DNA of 64,000 bases from NCBI RefSeq assembly GCF_018919205.1, contig NZ_JAHLQN010000001.1, positions 2,542,001 through 2,606,000 of the forward strand, read 5' to 3'. This document shows, piece after piece, positions 35,168 through 43,807 of the stretch. This stretch comes from Dysosmobacter acutus. GTDB taxonomy: Bacteria > Bacillota > Clostridia > Oscillospirales > Oscillospiraceae. Position numbers and translations under genes: made by a program. The notes below the pieces were generated by a model. The model saw only the letters and a list, made by a program, of their open reading frames with translations. It was not told the DNA's origin and did no database searches. Numbering within the stretch: position 1 is the stretch's first letter; every line of letters starts with the position of its first letter.

Positions 35168-36392
35168 CTCGTTCCTCCTTTCCGCCAGAATTTCTATCAT
35201 AAGCGGCTCCAACCTGTGTCAACCTGACCATCGTGCCGTTTACAATCAGTTCGTCTCCTCCTGGCCGCGCCTCTTTATCAAGGAGCGCCCTTGCCTCATT
35301 CGCTGTGTAAATACCGCCGTTGACCGCGCTTTTGAGCGCCTCAAGCTGTGTTTTCTGGTCTGCACGGAGAATAACCCCCACATTGAACTTAAAATAATAG
35401 CCAGCCGCAATTTCATCGGCTGACAGCAGTTTGAATGTGAGTTCTTCCTCGTATTGCTTGAGGATATAGAGCAATGTATCGACGTAAAATGCCAACTGCT
35501 GCTGTTCCGCGGCACTGTACGACGCTTTTTCATAGTCGTTGATCTGGTTTGGCTTGATTCCAAACGCCGCCGCAATCTGCAAAGCAGAGTACCGCTTCAG
35601 GCCAAGAAATTCGTTATCTGCAAACTTTGTTGAAAAAGGCGTTAACTGTGTTCCATAGGCGACTGGTATAACGTCTTTCATACCTTCAACACCGTCTAAG
35701 AAATCCTGGATTCGCTGTCCATATCTCTTTTCGTTTTCCTTGCTCGGCTCTCCGGTGTACTGCAAGACGGCTTTCCCGGTGAATCCGCTCTCGTATGCCT
35801 TATTCAGCATCTTCTGCGCGGTCATGTTTCCGTCAAGCGTATCAGCCAGGATTTCCCGAACAGGTTTCCCGACAATACCGTCAAAGCTTGTTGATGTACG
35901 GAAGTGCAGGATACTGTCAGATGGAATTTTATACGTGCCGCCACCCTTTCTGTCCGTGTAGACATACCAAACGGCATTGCTCTTTCCCCAGATGCCGCTG
36001 TCATCCACCCATACAGATACACACTCAGACGGCAATATCCACAACGTCTCCTTACTTCCGGCCCCTACAATCCACACGTAGGCATTGCCATGGTGGTTGC
36101 GGTTGAATTCAACTGTCGACCAGAAATGCGTCGCCGTCATATATGGGTTGGGCCGCATTCCAACCATGCTATACAATGGGTGCCTATATGCCTTCACAAC
36201 TCCATTTTCGTCGGTATGCTGCTGCAATTTAAGCGGCAGCTTGCCAATCGTCTCACCAAGAATTTTCAGGCACGCGAAATATGTGCTTTCGGACAGCTTA
36301 GACTTGTCCACTGTGCCGATCTTCAAAAAATCCAGCAGCCCCTGCACCGTCTCGACCTGTGTAACCGATTTATTCCTGTTCCAAAATGGCAC
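35154..36392 (-). CDS. Portal protein, HK97 family
   Basis: 412 residues, normal for HK97-type portals. Motifs include GKLPLKLQQH, HPLYSMVGMRPNPYMTATHFW, NRNHHGNAYVWI, FRTSTSFDGIVGKPV and FGIKPNQINDYEKASYSAAEQQQLAFYVDTL. Dodecamer at the packaging vertex. Confidence 0.92.
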   Translation of the reverse strand: MPFWNRNKSVTQVETVQGLLDFLKIGTVDKSKLSESTYFACLKILGETIGKLPLKLQQHTDENGVVKAYRHPLYSMVGMRPNPYMTATHFWSTVEFNRNHHGNAYVWIVGAGSKETLWILPSECVSVWVDDSGIWGKSNAVWYVYTDRKGGGTYKIPSDSILHFRTSTSFDGIVGKPVREILADTLDGNMTAQKMLNKAYESGFTGKAVLQYTGEPSKENEKRYGQRIQDFLDGVEGMKDVIPVAYGTQLTPFSTKFADNEFLGLKRYSALQIAAAFGIKPNQINDYEKASYSAAEQQQLAFYVDTLLYILKQYEEELTFKLLSADEIAAGYYFKFNVGVILRADQKTQLEALKSAVNGGIYTANEARALLDKEARPGGDELIVNGTMVRLTQVGAAYDRNSGGKEERDGKN

Positions 36393-36396
36393 TGTA

Positions 36397-38133
36397 TCAC
36401 CCCATCCACTTTAAAAATTTTTGAATGCTCTCGTCCATGTCAACCTCCGCCTCAGTGCATTTCATTCCGATGCAGTGCGCATCTATGGCAGCGTCTACCG
36501 GGTCTATGCGCTTGCAGGACTTTGCATTCCCGTTTTCCTTGTCGGCCTTTATCTCACCAAAAGAGTTGACCACCATTTTTGCGTTTACAAATGACCACCG
36601 CAGAAGATCGTTCTCCTTGTCATAGGCGATATCCCCCTGCTTAAACAACAGCCGCATATCCTGCGTTGCGTCGTTCAGGAACCGGGCGGACTGCGTGATG
36701 GGCGTCAAATTGCACCCGAACACATCCAAATCAGGCAAAAACGCATCCGCGTTGTGCGGGTCATACCCAATTGCCTGCAGCTTTAGATCAAAACGCTCAA
36801 TCTGGTCTTTTAGCGTCTTGATGATGAATTTGTAATCGTTCTTGTAATCTCCAGCACCTCCTGTAACAGTCAGCAGGCCCTGCTTTGACCAAATATCATA
36901 TGGTGCTTCATCCGTCTGAATGTGCTCCTGAAGCCGTGCACGAGGCATGAAGCTATGTGACCAGATGTAATATTTCTGCCGCCCGCTCTCTTTGTACGGG
37001 AATTCAAGGGAGAGGGTGGTTAAGTCTCCGCCGCTGGACAGGTCAAGGCCCGCATAACACTCCATGCCGGCAAAATCAGACAGCTTCTTATCAACGCCGC
37101 ATTGAATGACGCTTTCAACATCAAACAACTGGTCATCAGCATCCTGCACCCAAATATTCAAGCGCTTCGTCATGAAGTCCCGCAGCTCATGGCCGCCGGC
37201 AAGCTTGGCAGTTGCCGCCGTATCCTTCATCCGCTCCCGGCCCTCCTCCGTTTCGCAGGTAAGCGGGTTTGCCTTTGCCCAATTCATCGGGTCCCAGATA
37301 TCGTCATCCTTGTCCATCGTATAGATGGCGCAGAACTCCGTCTCCTTGTGGAAAGAGCCGCGTAAAATCTGCTCTGCAATCCGGCGCATCTCGTAGCACG
37401 GCGCATTCAGGTCAAAGCCGGCGGTTGTGATGATGCTGATCAGTGTCTCCGGCATATTGCCGGTGCCGCCCTCCAGGAGCTTATACATCTGGTTTGTTTC
37501 GTGGGCATGGTATTCATCGACTGATCCGAACAGGGGGCGGAAGCCGTCTATACGTTTGCTGTCCCTTGACAGCGCCCGGATGGTGGAATTGGTCAGCTTG
37601 CAGTCAATCTCGCTCTTGTAGTCCTTTACGTCAAACAGCTCACCAAGGTCGGGGTCTGAATAGATGAACTTTGCGACTTCATTGAAAACGATCTTTGCTT
37701 GGTCCTGCTTTGTGGCAGTCAGATATAACTGGCCATATTGATAGCCGCTGAAATTGCCGATGTACGATGCATTGATGCCATTGGTAAAGCTTTTGCCGTT
37801 TTGCCGCGCCATCTCGATATAGGACAGGCGAAACCGCCGGTATCCGTCTTTATTCTTCCATCCATATAAGCTGCCGAAAATGAAGTCTTGAAATGGCCTC
37901 AGCTGAACGGGCTTCGGCTCCGCCCCCTCGGCGATTGTCAGCTTTTCCGCAAAAGAAATGACGGCTTGCGCCGCCTCTTCATCGTAATAGTATGGAAAGC
38001 CCGCTGTATTCTGCCGCTTCAGGTCATTCAGGTGTCTCTGACAGGCCAGTTTTTCAAGCTCTCCGACCGCCCTGCCGTTGTATGTCCCATCAACAACCGC
38101 CTGCGCAAACGCGGTGCATCTATCCATTTTCAA
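36397..38133 (-). CDS. Terminase large subunit
   Basis: 578 residues. ATPase domain with the adenine/Walker A-like YIEMARQNGKSFTNG (about 107) and Walker B FGSVDEYHAHE. The C-terminal RNase-H-like nuclease has AGLDLSSGGDLTTLS and GYDPHNADAF Asp residues. Lambda/P27-type terminase, paired with the small subunit that overlaps it. Confidence 0.93.
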   Translation of the reverse strand: MKMDRCTAFAQAVVDGTYNGRAVGELEKLACQRHLNDLKRQNTAGFPYYYDEEAAQAVISFAEKLTIAEGAEPKPVQLRPFQDFIFGSLYGWKNKDGYRRFRLSYIEMARQNGKSFTNGINASYIGNFSGYQYGQLYLTATKQDQAKIVFNEVAKFIYSDPDLGELFDVKDYKSEIDCKLTNSTIRALSRDSKRIDGFRPLFGSVDEYHAHETNQMYKLLEGGTGNMPETLISIITTAGFDLNAPCYEMRRIAEQILRGSFHKETEFCAIYTMDKDDDIWDPMNWAKANPLTCETEEGRERMKDTAATAKLAGGHELRDFMTKRLNIWVQDADDQLFDVESVIQCGVDKKLSDFAGMECYAGLDLSSGGDLTTLSLEFPYKESGRQKYYIWSHSFMPRARLQEHIQTDEAPYDIWSKQGLLTVTGGAGDYKNDYKFIIKTLKDQIERFDLKLQAIGYDPHNADAFLPDLDVFGCNLTPITQSARFLNDATQDMRLLFKQGDIAYDKENDLLRWSFVNAKMVVNSFGEIKADKENGNAKSCKRIDPVDAAIDAHCIGMKCTEAEVDMDESIQKFLKWMG

Positions 38134-38584
38134 CCACCGCGAATTTGTTCCGCCTTGGCTCCTCTTCCTTTTGGGGGACTACCAACTTGCAGCGACTGTC
38201 GATTGTCATTCCCAGAGACTTGGCGAGGCTCTGACACTGGCTGATTGCTCTGTCCCACAGCTTGAATGTCTTTTCATAGGCAAAGATATCATCCATTAAT
38301 TCCGGGTCGTTCAGCTTTTCGTCAAGCGCCTTATATCTATCAAGCATCCTCAAGTACATGCCAAGCGTTCCACAGTCAAGGTTTGACATGATGCCGATGG
38401 ACTTTAGTTCCCCGGCAATCCGATCAAACTCGCGCTTCTGCTCGTCGGTCAAATAGTCAGGAGCGCAAATTCCGTCCGCTCTCGCCTTGACTTCTGTCTT
38501 CTTGCGTATCTCTTTTTCTGCTTTCGTTAGATGCTTTTTCCCTTTAAACTCAATCAGCTCCAAAGGTTGACGTGCTCCCGCCAT
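38120..38584 (-). CDS. Terminase small subunit, P27 family
   Basis: 154 residues. LTKAEKEIRKKTEVKARADG and the APDYLTDEQKREFDRIAGELKSIGIMSNLDCGTLGMYLRMLDRY segment are typical of P27-type small subunits. Overlaps the large subunit by 14 bp. Confidence 0.88.
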   Translation of the reverse strand: MAGARQPLELIEFKGKKHLTKAEKEIRKKTEVKARADGICAPDYLTDEQKREFDRIAGELKSIGIMSNLDCGTLGMYLRMLDRYKALDEKLNDPELMDDIFAYEKTFKLWDRAISQCQSLAKSLGMTIDSRCKLVVPQKEEEPRRNKFAVVENG

Positions 38585-38674
38585 TTATTCATCACCTCAA
38601 ACTTTCGCTCCGTGGGGAGTTCTTGCCGCAAAACAGACCAGGCGCGGTTCAGAATCCCCACTTTCTATACTTTT

Positions 38675-39040
38675 TTACATCCCCCTGTGGGTCTTTCGCT
38701 CCACTTCCATGTGATGCTTGTGGCACAGGCTGACCAGATTGGATGCATCAGCCCGCATTGACCAGTCGTGCCTTAGAGGCACAATGTGATGGACCTCGGT
38801 CGCTGCCGTGACAACGCCTTTCTTTCTGCACTCCTGGCACATATAGCCGTCCCTATGCAGGCAGAAGTCGCGGATACGCATCCATTCAGCTGATTTATAG
38901 AACGCCGCCGAACGCTTATCCCGGATACGCCTGTCGTATTGTCTTGCATTGTTCTGAGATTTCGCTTGACAGGCTGTGCAGTATCTTTGCCCAATCGGAA
39001 TCACAGCGCCGCATCTGGCGCACAGCTTTGTAAGCGGCAT
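38675..39040 (-). CDS. HNH endonuclease
   Basis: 121 residues from the ATG at 39040. N-terminal zinc ribbon (CARCG..YCTAC), then HNH core: CLHRDGYMCQECRKKG, EVHHIVPLRHDW and NLVSLCHKHHMEVE. HNH proteins next to the terminase assist cos cleavage in HK97-like phages, suggesting cos-type packaging. Confidence 0.9.
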   Translation of the reverse strand: MPLTKLCARCGAVIPIGQRYCTACQAKSQNNARQYDRRIRDKRSAAFYKSAEWMRIRDFCLHRDGYMCQECRKKGVVTAATEVHHIVPLRHDWSMRADASNLVSLCHKHHMEVERKTHRGM

Positions 39041-39067
39041 ACAATCACTCCATTTGTTTCCTCTCAA

Positions 39068-39330
39068 TCGTTATTGCTGCCAGCCACCCACCCTTGGCCC
39101 AATACGCAGCAAACATTACCCGCCTTTCGGCACAACCAAAAGAGCCGCCCATCTCTGGACGACTCTTGTCTTATTCGTGCCACCATCAGCCTCATGCGGC
39201 CAATGGCGGCATATTGCTCCGTTATTACCGCCACGGAGCCACGGCGGTGAAGGAGGCTGAAAAGGACTCGTGATGATCAATTTTTAGCAATTACACTATA
39301 CAGCAGGGCAAGCGGACAAATCGGACAACT
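39068..39330 (-). promoter_or_regulatory. Late-gene control region candidate
   Basis: 263 bp without a convincing gene, between the ArpU-like regulator and the packaging genes. It has a tandem CGGACAA at 39313-39319 and 39322-39328 (9-bp period), a TATAGT-like -10 without a good -35, and a CCGCC/GGCGG hairpin. These features fit an activator-dependent late promoter and possibly the cos site. No proof of either. Confidence 0.4.
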
Positions 39331-39331
39331 T

Positions 39332-39727
39332 TCAGTGAGAGTTCAAATATCTATCGCAAGACTTTCTTACACTGTCTGCTGTATTGTCCCCTCCAACCCT
39401 CATTGCCACCTGTAGCCATGAGAATCCGTCAATAAATCGCAATTTCAGAATAGAGCGGATCAATGGGTCTTCAATACCGGATATGTAGCGGTTCAGGCGA
39501 TTGTACTCAATAACTGATTGTTTGATTTTCAAGTCAACCAAATCGCGTTGTTCTGCAATTAAAATCGAAATATTTTCCATCCTCCTGGATGCTCCGCTCA
39601 CATGCGGCAGCCCTGTAATTTTTGCTGTGCAATCCTTCGCAGCAGCCTTCAGCTCTTCAAGCCGCCTCTTTTCAATGCTGATCTCGCGATTTATCCAGAG
39701 CAGTTTAGACAATTCTTCTTTCGTCAC
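39332..39727 (-). CDS. ArpU/DUF1492-like late transcription regulator
   Basis: 131 residues. Long N-terminal helix (INREISIEKRRLEELKAAAKDC), then a sigma-region-4-like C-terminus (YNRLNRYISGIEDPLIRSILKLRFIDGFSWLQVAMRVG). Proteins of this type end the early region of Firmicute prophages and switch on late genes. Here it lies directly before the packaging genes. Confidence 0.78.
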   Translation of the reverse strand: MTKEELSKLLWINREISIEKRRLEELKAAAKDCTAKITGLPHVSGASRRMENISILIAEQRDLVDLKIKQSVIEYNRLNRYISGIEDPLIRSILKLRFIDGFSWLQVAMRVGGDNTADSVRKSCDRYLNSH

Positions 39728-39755
39728 AAGTTACTCCTCAACTTCTCCGCTCCAA

Positions 39756-40076
39756 TCATTTGCGCAATTCCGGCTCTATGGTGATCCCTGTTTCCTCCTT
39801 CAGGGTTCCGTGAATATCTTCAATGGACACATAGCCTTTTTCAAAGCTGTCGTACAGTTCAAGAACTGCGTCAGTGAACCGCTCACATCGAACCGGGCCG
39901 AAACCGAACTTGTCATGAAGCACCATCACCGGTAAGCCAAGCATCATAGAAAATGCCAGATTTGCCGCATCTCTGGATGCATCCCGCTTCATCTTCTGAA
40001 TATCGGACGCCTTGATATTCCATACAGCTTCTTTCTTGACTGCAGCGCCCTTCCTTCGTCTTTCCGCCCGATTCAC
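39756..40076 (-). CDS. Phage early-region protein, unknown
   Basis: 106 residues, GTG start overlapping the upstream stop (GTGA). Basic N-terminus (MNRAERRRKGAAVKKE), then DASRDAANLAFSMMLGLPVMVLHDKFGF and an acidic C-terminal half, as in many Clostridial siphoviruses. Function unknown. Confidence 0.7.
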   Translation of the reverse strand: MNRAERRRKGAAVKKEAVWNIKASDIQKMKRDASRDAANLAFSMMLGLPVMVLHDKFGFGPVRCERFTDAVLELYDSFEKGYVSIEDIHGTLKEETGITIEPELRK

Positions 40077-40162
40077 CGCGTTCCCTCCTGGGCCTCCCGC
40101 TTGGCCCGCTCCACGTCCGCGCGGCTTGCGGGCCGACGGCGGGGGTTAACCTTCTTTTTCAT
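40073..40162 (-). CDS. Very small basic phage protein
   Basis: 29 residues, MKKKVNPRRRPASRADVER..., strongly basic. Translationally coupled by GTGA overlap to the next gene. Short but of a type seen before the ArpU region in related phages. Confidence 0.5.
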   Translation of the reverse strand: MKKKVNPRRRPASRADVERAKREAQEGTR

Positions 40163-40202
40163 GCGCCAGCAAACCCTTCCCCCATCTTGGGGTCTCGGAA
40201 TT

Positions 40203-40391
40203 TCATTTCAGCACCAGCTTCCCATCCTTCATATTTTGAAAATGTGCGCCACAGTGCCGGCAAGTATCAGCTTTTCTGGAAACCTTATTCCCACAATGAC
40301 CGCACTGGCACCACGTCCGCCCTGTTATGGGATTGTCCCAAAGGTATTTCATGCACCCAATGGAACCGCTGGGCTTGTACTGCTTATCCAT
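40203..40391 (-). CDS. Zinc-ribbon phage protein
   Basis: 62 residues with CGHCG and CRHCG pairs (CQCGHCGNKVSRKADTCRHCG), a double-CXXC ribbon. Overlaps the DUF551 gene by 8 bp. Confidence 0.6.
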   Translation of the reverse strand: MDKQYKPSGSIGCMKYLWDNPITGRTWCQCGHCGNKVSRKADTCRHCGAHFQNMKDGKLVLK

Positions 40392-40593
40392 GGTCGTCCT
40401 CCTTCGGCGGCTCCGGCAGGGGCATCCAGTGGGTGACGATAGTCCCTAACGCATCCCGCCACGCAAAGCCACTCATCCGATACCAGCTTTTTGCGCTTGT
40501 CCGATATGCCTCACCAACAAATGTGCCGTCTGTGGCAAGTACACGCTCTCCGCATCCCGGCAGTCTTTCCTTGACGCTGATCCACTTACTTAT
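40384..40593 (-). CDS. DUF551 protein, start codon unusual
   Basis: DUF551 core: WISVKERLPGCGERVLATDG ending in HWMPLPEPP. The only SD (GGAGGAG) sits 7 bases upstream of an ATA codon at 40593; no ATG, GTG or TTG follows at sensible distance before the conserved WISV. A longer frame from 40725 overlaps the previous gene and has no SD. Translation may begin at ATA. Confidence 0.7.
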   Translation of the reverse strand: MSKWISVKERLPGCGERVLATDGTFVGEAYRTSAKSWYRMSGFAWRDALGTIVTHWMPLPEPPKEDDHG

Positions 40594-40858
40594 CGTGGCG
40601 CTCCTCCTCTCCCTCCGGCAGGTCCATACGAGTGCCGCAGTTGGGACAATAGTTTCTCGGAATATTATAGTCTGTTCCCCAGTTACATTCAGAGCATTGC
40701 TTATCAACCCCGCCTCTGAAGGCAATCCACCGCCCGTGTACCACCGGCACTGCGTCCACGGCGGGAAACTTCGCTATTTCCTTCATAATGTCTAACGGCT
40801 CGTCCTGCTTGCTGAACAAATGTGCTAAAAGCGCCTCCCGGCTGATCAGGTCATCCAT
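40586..40858 (-). CDS. Phage zinc-finger protein
   Basis: 90 residues from the ATG at 40858 (MDDLISREALLAHL). AVPVVHGRWI then CSEC..YCPNCG zinc ribbon. A common small protein in the early region of Clostridial phages; function unknown. Confidence 0.7.
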   Translation of the reverse strand: MDDLISREALLAHLFSKQDEPLDIMKEIAKFPAVDAVPVVHGRWIAFRGGVDKQCSECNWGTDYNIPRNYCPNCGTRMDLPEGEEERHDK

Positions 40859-41039
40859 GTTGGGAATCCTTCCGGAGCACGTCAGCTTCTTCAAAAATAT
40901 CATTGAGGCTCTTTCCGCTTTCGAGAGCCAAAATTGCGTTATTTAGCTGCTCTTTCCCAATTTCGATTTGAATTGGAATTGCGGCGTTGCAAAGGTTATA
41001 CTGTGCGTTATACAAAACTTCCATAATTGTAAGGCTCAT
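40851..41039 (-). CDS. Small helical phage protein
   Basis: 62 residues; GGGGAGGGG SD. Helical, acidic C-terminus (ESGKSLNDIFEEADVLRK). Overlaps the next gene by 8 bp. Confidence 0.55.
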   Translation of the reverse strand: MSLTIMEVLYNAQYNLCNAAIPIQIEIGKEQLNNAILALESGKSLNDIFEEADVLRKDSQHG

Positions 41040-41070
41040 TATTTTCCCCTCCCCCGGCTCAGGCCGGACG

Positions 41071-41319
41071 TTATGTTTCGCTCAGCGGGCGGCCACAGAT
41101 TGGGCAAAACGCTGGCGTGTAGACCGTACCGCTGGAATCGCAATCTCCGCAGGCATTAATGTACGGGTAATCATCCAATTCTTTTCGGCAGAAATCGCAC
41201 CCCTTCTCCCGCTCCTGCTTCTCACGGAGGGCGGCAAGGGCAACCTTGTCGGATTCCGTGCAAATTCCGCTGCCTGCCATGCGCTCAAAGGCTATGACCG
41301 CTTTCTCAATCTCCGTCAT
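41071..41319 (-). CDS. Zinc-ribbon phage protein
   Basis: 82 residues: helical N-terminus (MTEIEKAVIAFERMAGSG), then CDFCRKEL, ACGDC and FCPICGRPLSET. Overlaps its neighbour by 14 bp. Several small zinc-ribbon proteins cluster in this region. Confidence 0.65.
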   Translation of the reverse strand: MTEIEKAVIAFERMAGSGICTESDKVALAALREKQEREKGCDFCRKELDDYPYINACGDCDSSGTVYTPAFCPICGRPLSET

Positions 41320-41464
41320 GCTCCGCTCCTTCCTGGGATGCCAGCTTATCGGATGCCATTAACAACAGCGATTTTACTTGACAGCCATAATTGCATCTGT
41401 CACAATTTTCCGCCCACCAGCGCAGGCGTTCGGACAATGTCATATCGGTGTAGTCCTTATCCAT
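41306..41464 (-). CDS. Small phage protein with Cys motif
   Basis: 52 residues from the ATG at 41464 (GGGAGGTGG SD). MDKDYTDMTLSERLRWWAENCDRCNYGCQ has three clustered cysteines. Unknown function. Confidence 0.55.
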   Translation of the reverse strand: MDKDYTDMTLSERLRWWAENCDRCNYGCQVKSLLLMASDKLASQEGAEHDGD

Positions 41465-41927
41465 TCTCTCCACCTCCCAAAGCCGCCTCTGCCTCGGCGC
41501 GGGTAAGAAAAACGGTTTTGCCAATTGATGTTGCCCCAAAAGAGGCCTTGTAGGGATGTCCGCTTTTCCAGATTCCATCTACAGAGAATTTGACTTCTCC
41601 CTTTTTGGTCAACCTGTGCGTTTTTACCCGACACTCAATAATTTCTTCCACTTTGAGATTTGCTGTCCACCAGCAGGAATCGGTTAGAACAAATACCGTC
41701 TCACCACATGAAGGAATTTTGCACCGTCCCTCCTTCTCCGCCTTGACCAGCTCTGCGGCGCGGGGAAGATCGGCAAACGGGATGGCGTCCTCGTAGGCGG
41801 CGAGGCGGTCAATCACATCTTGCACACGCTCACACGGAGCATCAGCGAATGGGCATCGTTCAGACGAACAGTCGTCATCAGTGCAAATTGCATGGCATCC
41901 ATCGTGCCACATGGTCAATCTATTCAT
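41457..41927 (-). CDS. Phage early protein, unknown
   Basis: 156 residues. Cys-rich N-terminus (CHAICTDDDCSSERCPFADAPCERVQDVIDRLAAYED) as in a widespread family of small Clostridial phage proteins. C-terminal half beta-rich, ending AFLTRAEAE-like (VFLTRAEAEAALGG), typical of these proteins. Confidence 0.7.
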   Translation of the reverse strand: MNRLTMWHDGCHAICTDDDCSSERCPFADAPCERVQDVIDRLAAYEDAIPFADLPRAAELVKAEKEGRCKIPSCGETVFVLTDSCWWTANLKVEEIIECRVKTHRLTKKGEVKFSVDGIWKSGHPYKASFGATSIGKTVFLTRAEAEAALGGGENG

Positions 41928-42346
41928 TTCGACCCTTTCCTGCTTGGCATCAATAAGGCAGAAACAATATCAACCCCTCTATGCACGCGCATGATAACCA
42001 TGTTGTAGCTAATCCCGTACTCAATACACCACGCTTTTAGGGTCTGTGTTTTTCCGTTGATGGTAACTCTTCTTGCCTGTGTTGTGTTTTCTCGTTGCTC
42101 TGAAAATGGAATCCAACGGCAATTACTCGGCTCATATCCCCGCAGAACATCAATTCTATCAATAGTCAAATTATCGTCATATCCGTTTTGCTTAGCCCAT
42201 ATCTCAAAGTTTCCATATGTCTGCCATTCATCGCAGACAGTAATGCCTTTTGCCCCATAATATTTATAATCAGGCCTATTGCGATTGTAACAACGTGCTT
42301 TCATATTTTTCCAAACGACATATAGTCTTGTTTTGTTGACGTTCAT
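41924..42346 (-). CDS. HNH/AP2-like homing-type endonuclease candidate
   Basis: 140 residues. LYVVWKNMKARCYNRNRPDYKYYGAKGITVCDEW...NGYDDNLTIDRIDVLRGYEPSNCRWIPFSEQRENT matches the phage family with a degenerate HNH/AP2-type fold. The C-terminal KAWCIEYGISYNMVIMRVHRG is HTH-like (NUMOD type). Could be a selfish endonuclease. Confidence 0.65.
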   Translation of the reverse strand: MNVNKTRLYVVWKNMKARCYNRNRPDYKYYGAKGITVCDEWQTYGNFEIWAKQNGYDDNLTIDRIDVLRGYEPSNCRWIPFSEQRENTTQARRVTINGKTQTLKAWCIEYGISYNMVIMRVHRGVDIVSALLMPSRKGSK

Positions 42347-42349
42347 CGT

Positions 42350-42646
42350 CTATTCCTCCTGCGCGGGCTGGGCGAGCCATTTCAGTCCAGCTGCCACGCA
42401 ATACTTGCTAAGCGGCCCGTCCAACTCCATGGCATGGCATGTGCCGCCTTCTTTCAACTGGTCGCACTCTTCACACCAGTCTGCGGTACAAAGCAATTCC
42501 GCAAGCTCCTCGTCGCTCATGGCCCGGATGCGGTCGCCGTTGGTGGGATAATACCCAAGCTCTTTGCGACGGCGTTTGCAGGGTTTCCCATCTGGATTGA
42601 GGGCGCATCCAGCATAGCCTGGGCAATTATTACATATAGCGCTCAT
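42350..42646 (-). CDS. Cys-rich phage protein
   Basis: 98 residues; CNNCPGYAGCALNPDGKPCKRRRKELGYYPTNGDRIRAMSDEELAELLC is the recurring start of small Clostridial phage proteins. Ends WLAQPAQEE. Function unknown, likely zinc-binding. Confidence 0.65.
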   Translation of the reverse strand: MSAICNNCPGYAGCALNPDGKPCKRRRKELGYYPTNGDRIRAMSDEELAELLCTADWCEECDQLKEGGTCHAMELDGPLSKYCVAAGLKWLAQPAQEE

Positions 42647-42734
42647 GGTTTTTCCTCTCCTTCCAAGCCACCTGCGGGCCGCGCCGCGTATTATGCAGAT
42701 GCCGGTAGTCCCTGATTTTGTCTTTGGCGTTCAT
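42630..42734 (-). CDS. Very small basic phage protein
   Basis: 34 residues, MNAKDKIRDYRHLHNTRRG..., start overlapping the methyltransferase stop (TGATG). Coupled to the Cys-rich gene that follows. Confidence 0.45.
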   Translation of the reverse strand: MNAKDKIRDYRHLHNTRRGPQVAWKERKNHERYM

Positions 42735-43312
42735 CAGATTGCCTCCTCACATTTGCCTGCCCATTGCTCTGCCATGGCAGTAGCTATACCTGAATAGGTT
42801 CTGCTTCGCAGTTTCGCCCGGTCAGGTCCGGGCGGCATACGCCATACGCGGGCAGTTCTACCATCCACAATGTTTGTCGGCTGCAACAGCGGCAATCCCT
42901 TCAGCCACAGGCAGGTTGCCTTTGTTTCTCCGTGCCCGAATTGCCATGGCTGGACGATCTGGTCTGGTTTTCTCCAGTATGTAGACATAATTCCCACAGG
43001 GTTCTCAATGGCGATCCTGTCACAATCTGCGTCTGCAAATGCCATGAAAAACTCAATTCCCCGCTGTTGCCGTCCATCTTTTCGCTTTTCCTCAAAGTAT
43101 CTGGCCCCGGACACTGCAAGGTGTGTGCATGGTGGAAATGCCAGGATCATGTCCCACTTCATTTTCAAAAGCTCAAGAGCATCCACCTGTAAATGCCACT
43201 CAGGGTGTCCCCCGGAGCATGGCTCGAGGTCGCAGCTGTACGCCTCATGCCCCAGTTTCCTCAGCTCAATCGTTACCGCCTGTGACTCTTCACAAGCCAC
43301 TAATATTTTCAC
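42734..43312 (-). CDS. DNA cytosine methyltransferase-like protein, short
   Basis: 192 residues from the GTG at 43312 (GGAGGG SD). Starts VKILVACEESQAVTIELRKLGHEAYSCDLEPCSGG (SAM site), then AFPPCTHLAVSG (PPC motif IV) and IAIENPVG (ENV-like motif VI), as in C5-MTases. It is much shorter than a standard C5-MTase and has no evident target recognition domain. The family is common in phages and may modify phage DNA or act otherwise on it. Confidence 0.75.
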   Translation of the reverse strand: MKILVACEESQAVTIELRKLGHEAYSCDLEPCSGGHPEWHLQVDALELLKMKWDMILAFPPCTHLAVSGARYFEEKRKDGRQQRGIEFFMAFADADCDRIAIENPVGIMSTYWRKPDQIVQPWQFGHGETKATCLWLKGLPLLQPTNIVDGRTARVWRMPPGPDRAKLRSRTYSGIATAMAEQWAGKCEEAI

Positions 43313-43405
43313 AGGTCCCTCCACGTCTGGAGGTGAGCGCTCATTATCCCGGGAGCCTCCTGTGTTATTTTTTGTATTGTCTATTCATTTTGGCTGAGGG
43401 GCCCC

Positions 43406-43807
43406 TCATCCCCTCTCAAACATCGGGCAGTGTAGGATTTGCACATACTCTTTTCCGTTGCGCTGATATCTCCGCACCGTCCATCCTGGGACCTCCCGAA
43501 ACCAGGCGTCAATCGTCCACGGGCAGCCGTGGCCCCGGTTATCCGACACAGCATGGACGCAGTCAAAGCAGAGGTTGGCACTGGAGGCGTGGTATGCGTC
43601 GTTGCAGCGCGTCTCCAGCCTCCCCTGTGCCCGCAGCTCCTTGCGGATTTTGCAAAGGGGCGGCAGGCCAAGCTTTTGGCGGTACGTCCGCACCGTCTGC
43701 GCCGACACACAGGCCAGCACGGACACCTCTTCCGCCGACTTCCCCGCCAGCGTCAGCGACCGGATGCGCTCTATGGTTTCCTGCTCAATCGGCTTCACCT
43801 GATCCAC
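43406..43807 (-). CDS. Helix-turn-helix phage protein
   Basis: 133 residues. Resolvase-like HTH (ETIERIRSLTLAGKSAEEVSVLACVSAQTVRTYRQKLG), then a Cys/His/Trp-rich C-terminus (CFDCVHAVSDNRGHGCPW...CPMF). A probable DNA-binding protein of the replication region. Confidence 0.65.
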   Translation of the reverse strand: MDQVKPIEQETIERIRSLTLAGKSAEEVSVLACVSAQTVRTYRQKLGLPPLCKIRKELRAQGRLETRCNDAYHASSANLCFDCVHAVSDNRGHGCPWTIDAWFREVPGWTVRRYQRNGKEYVQILHCPMFERG

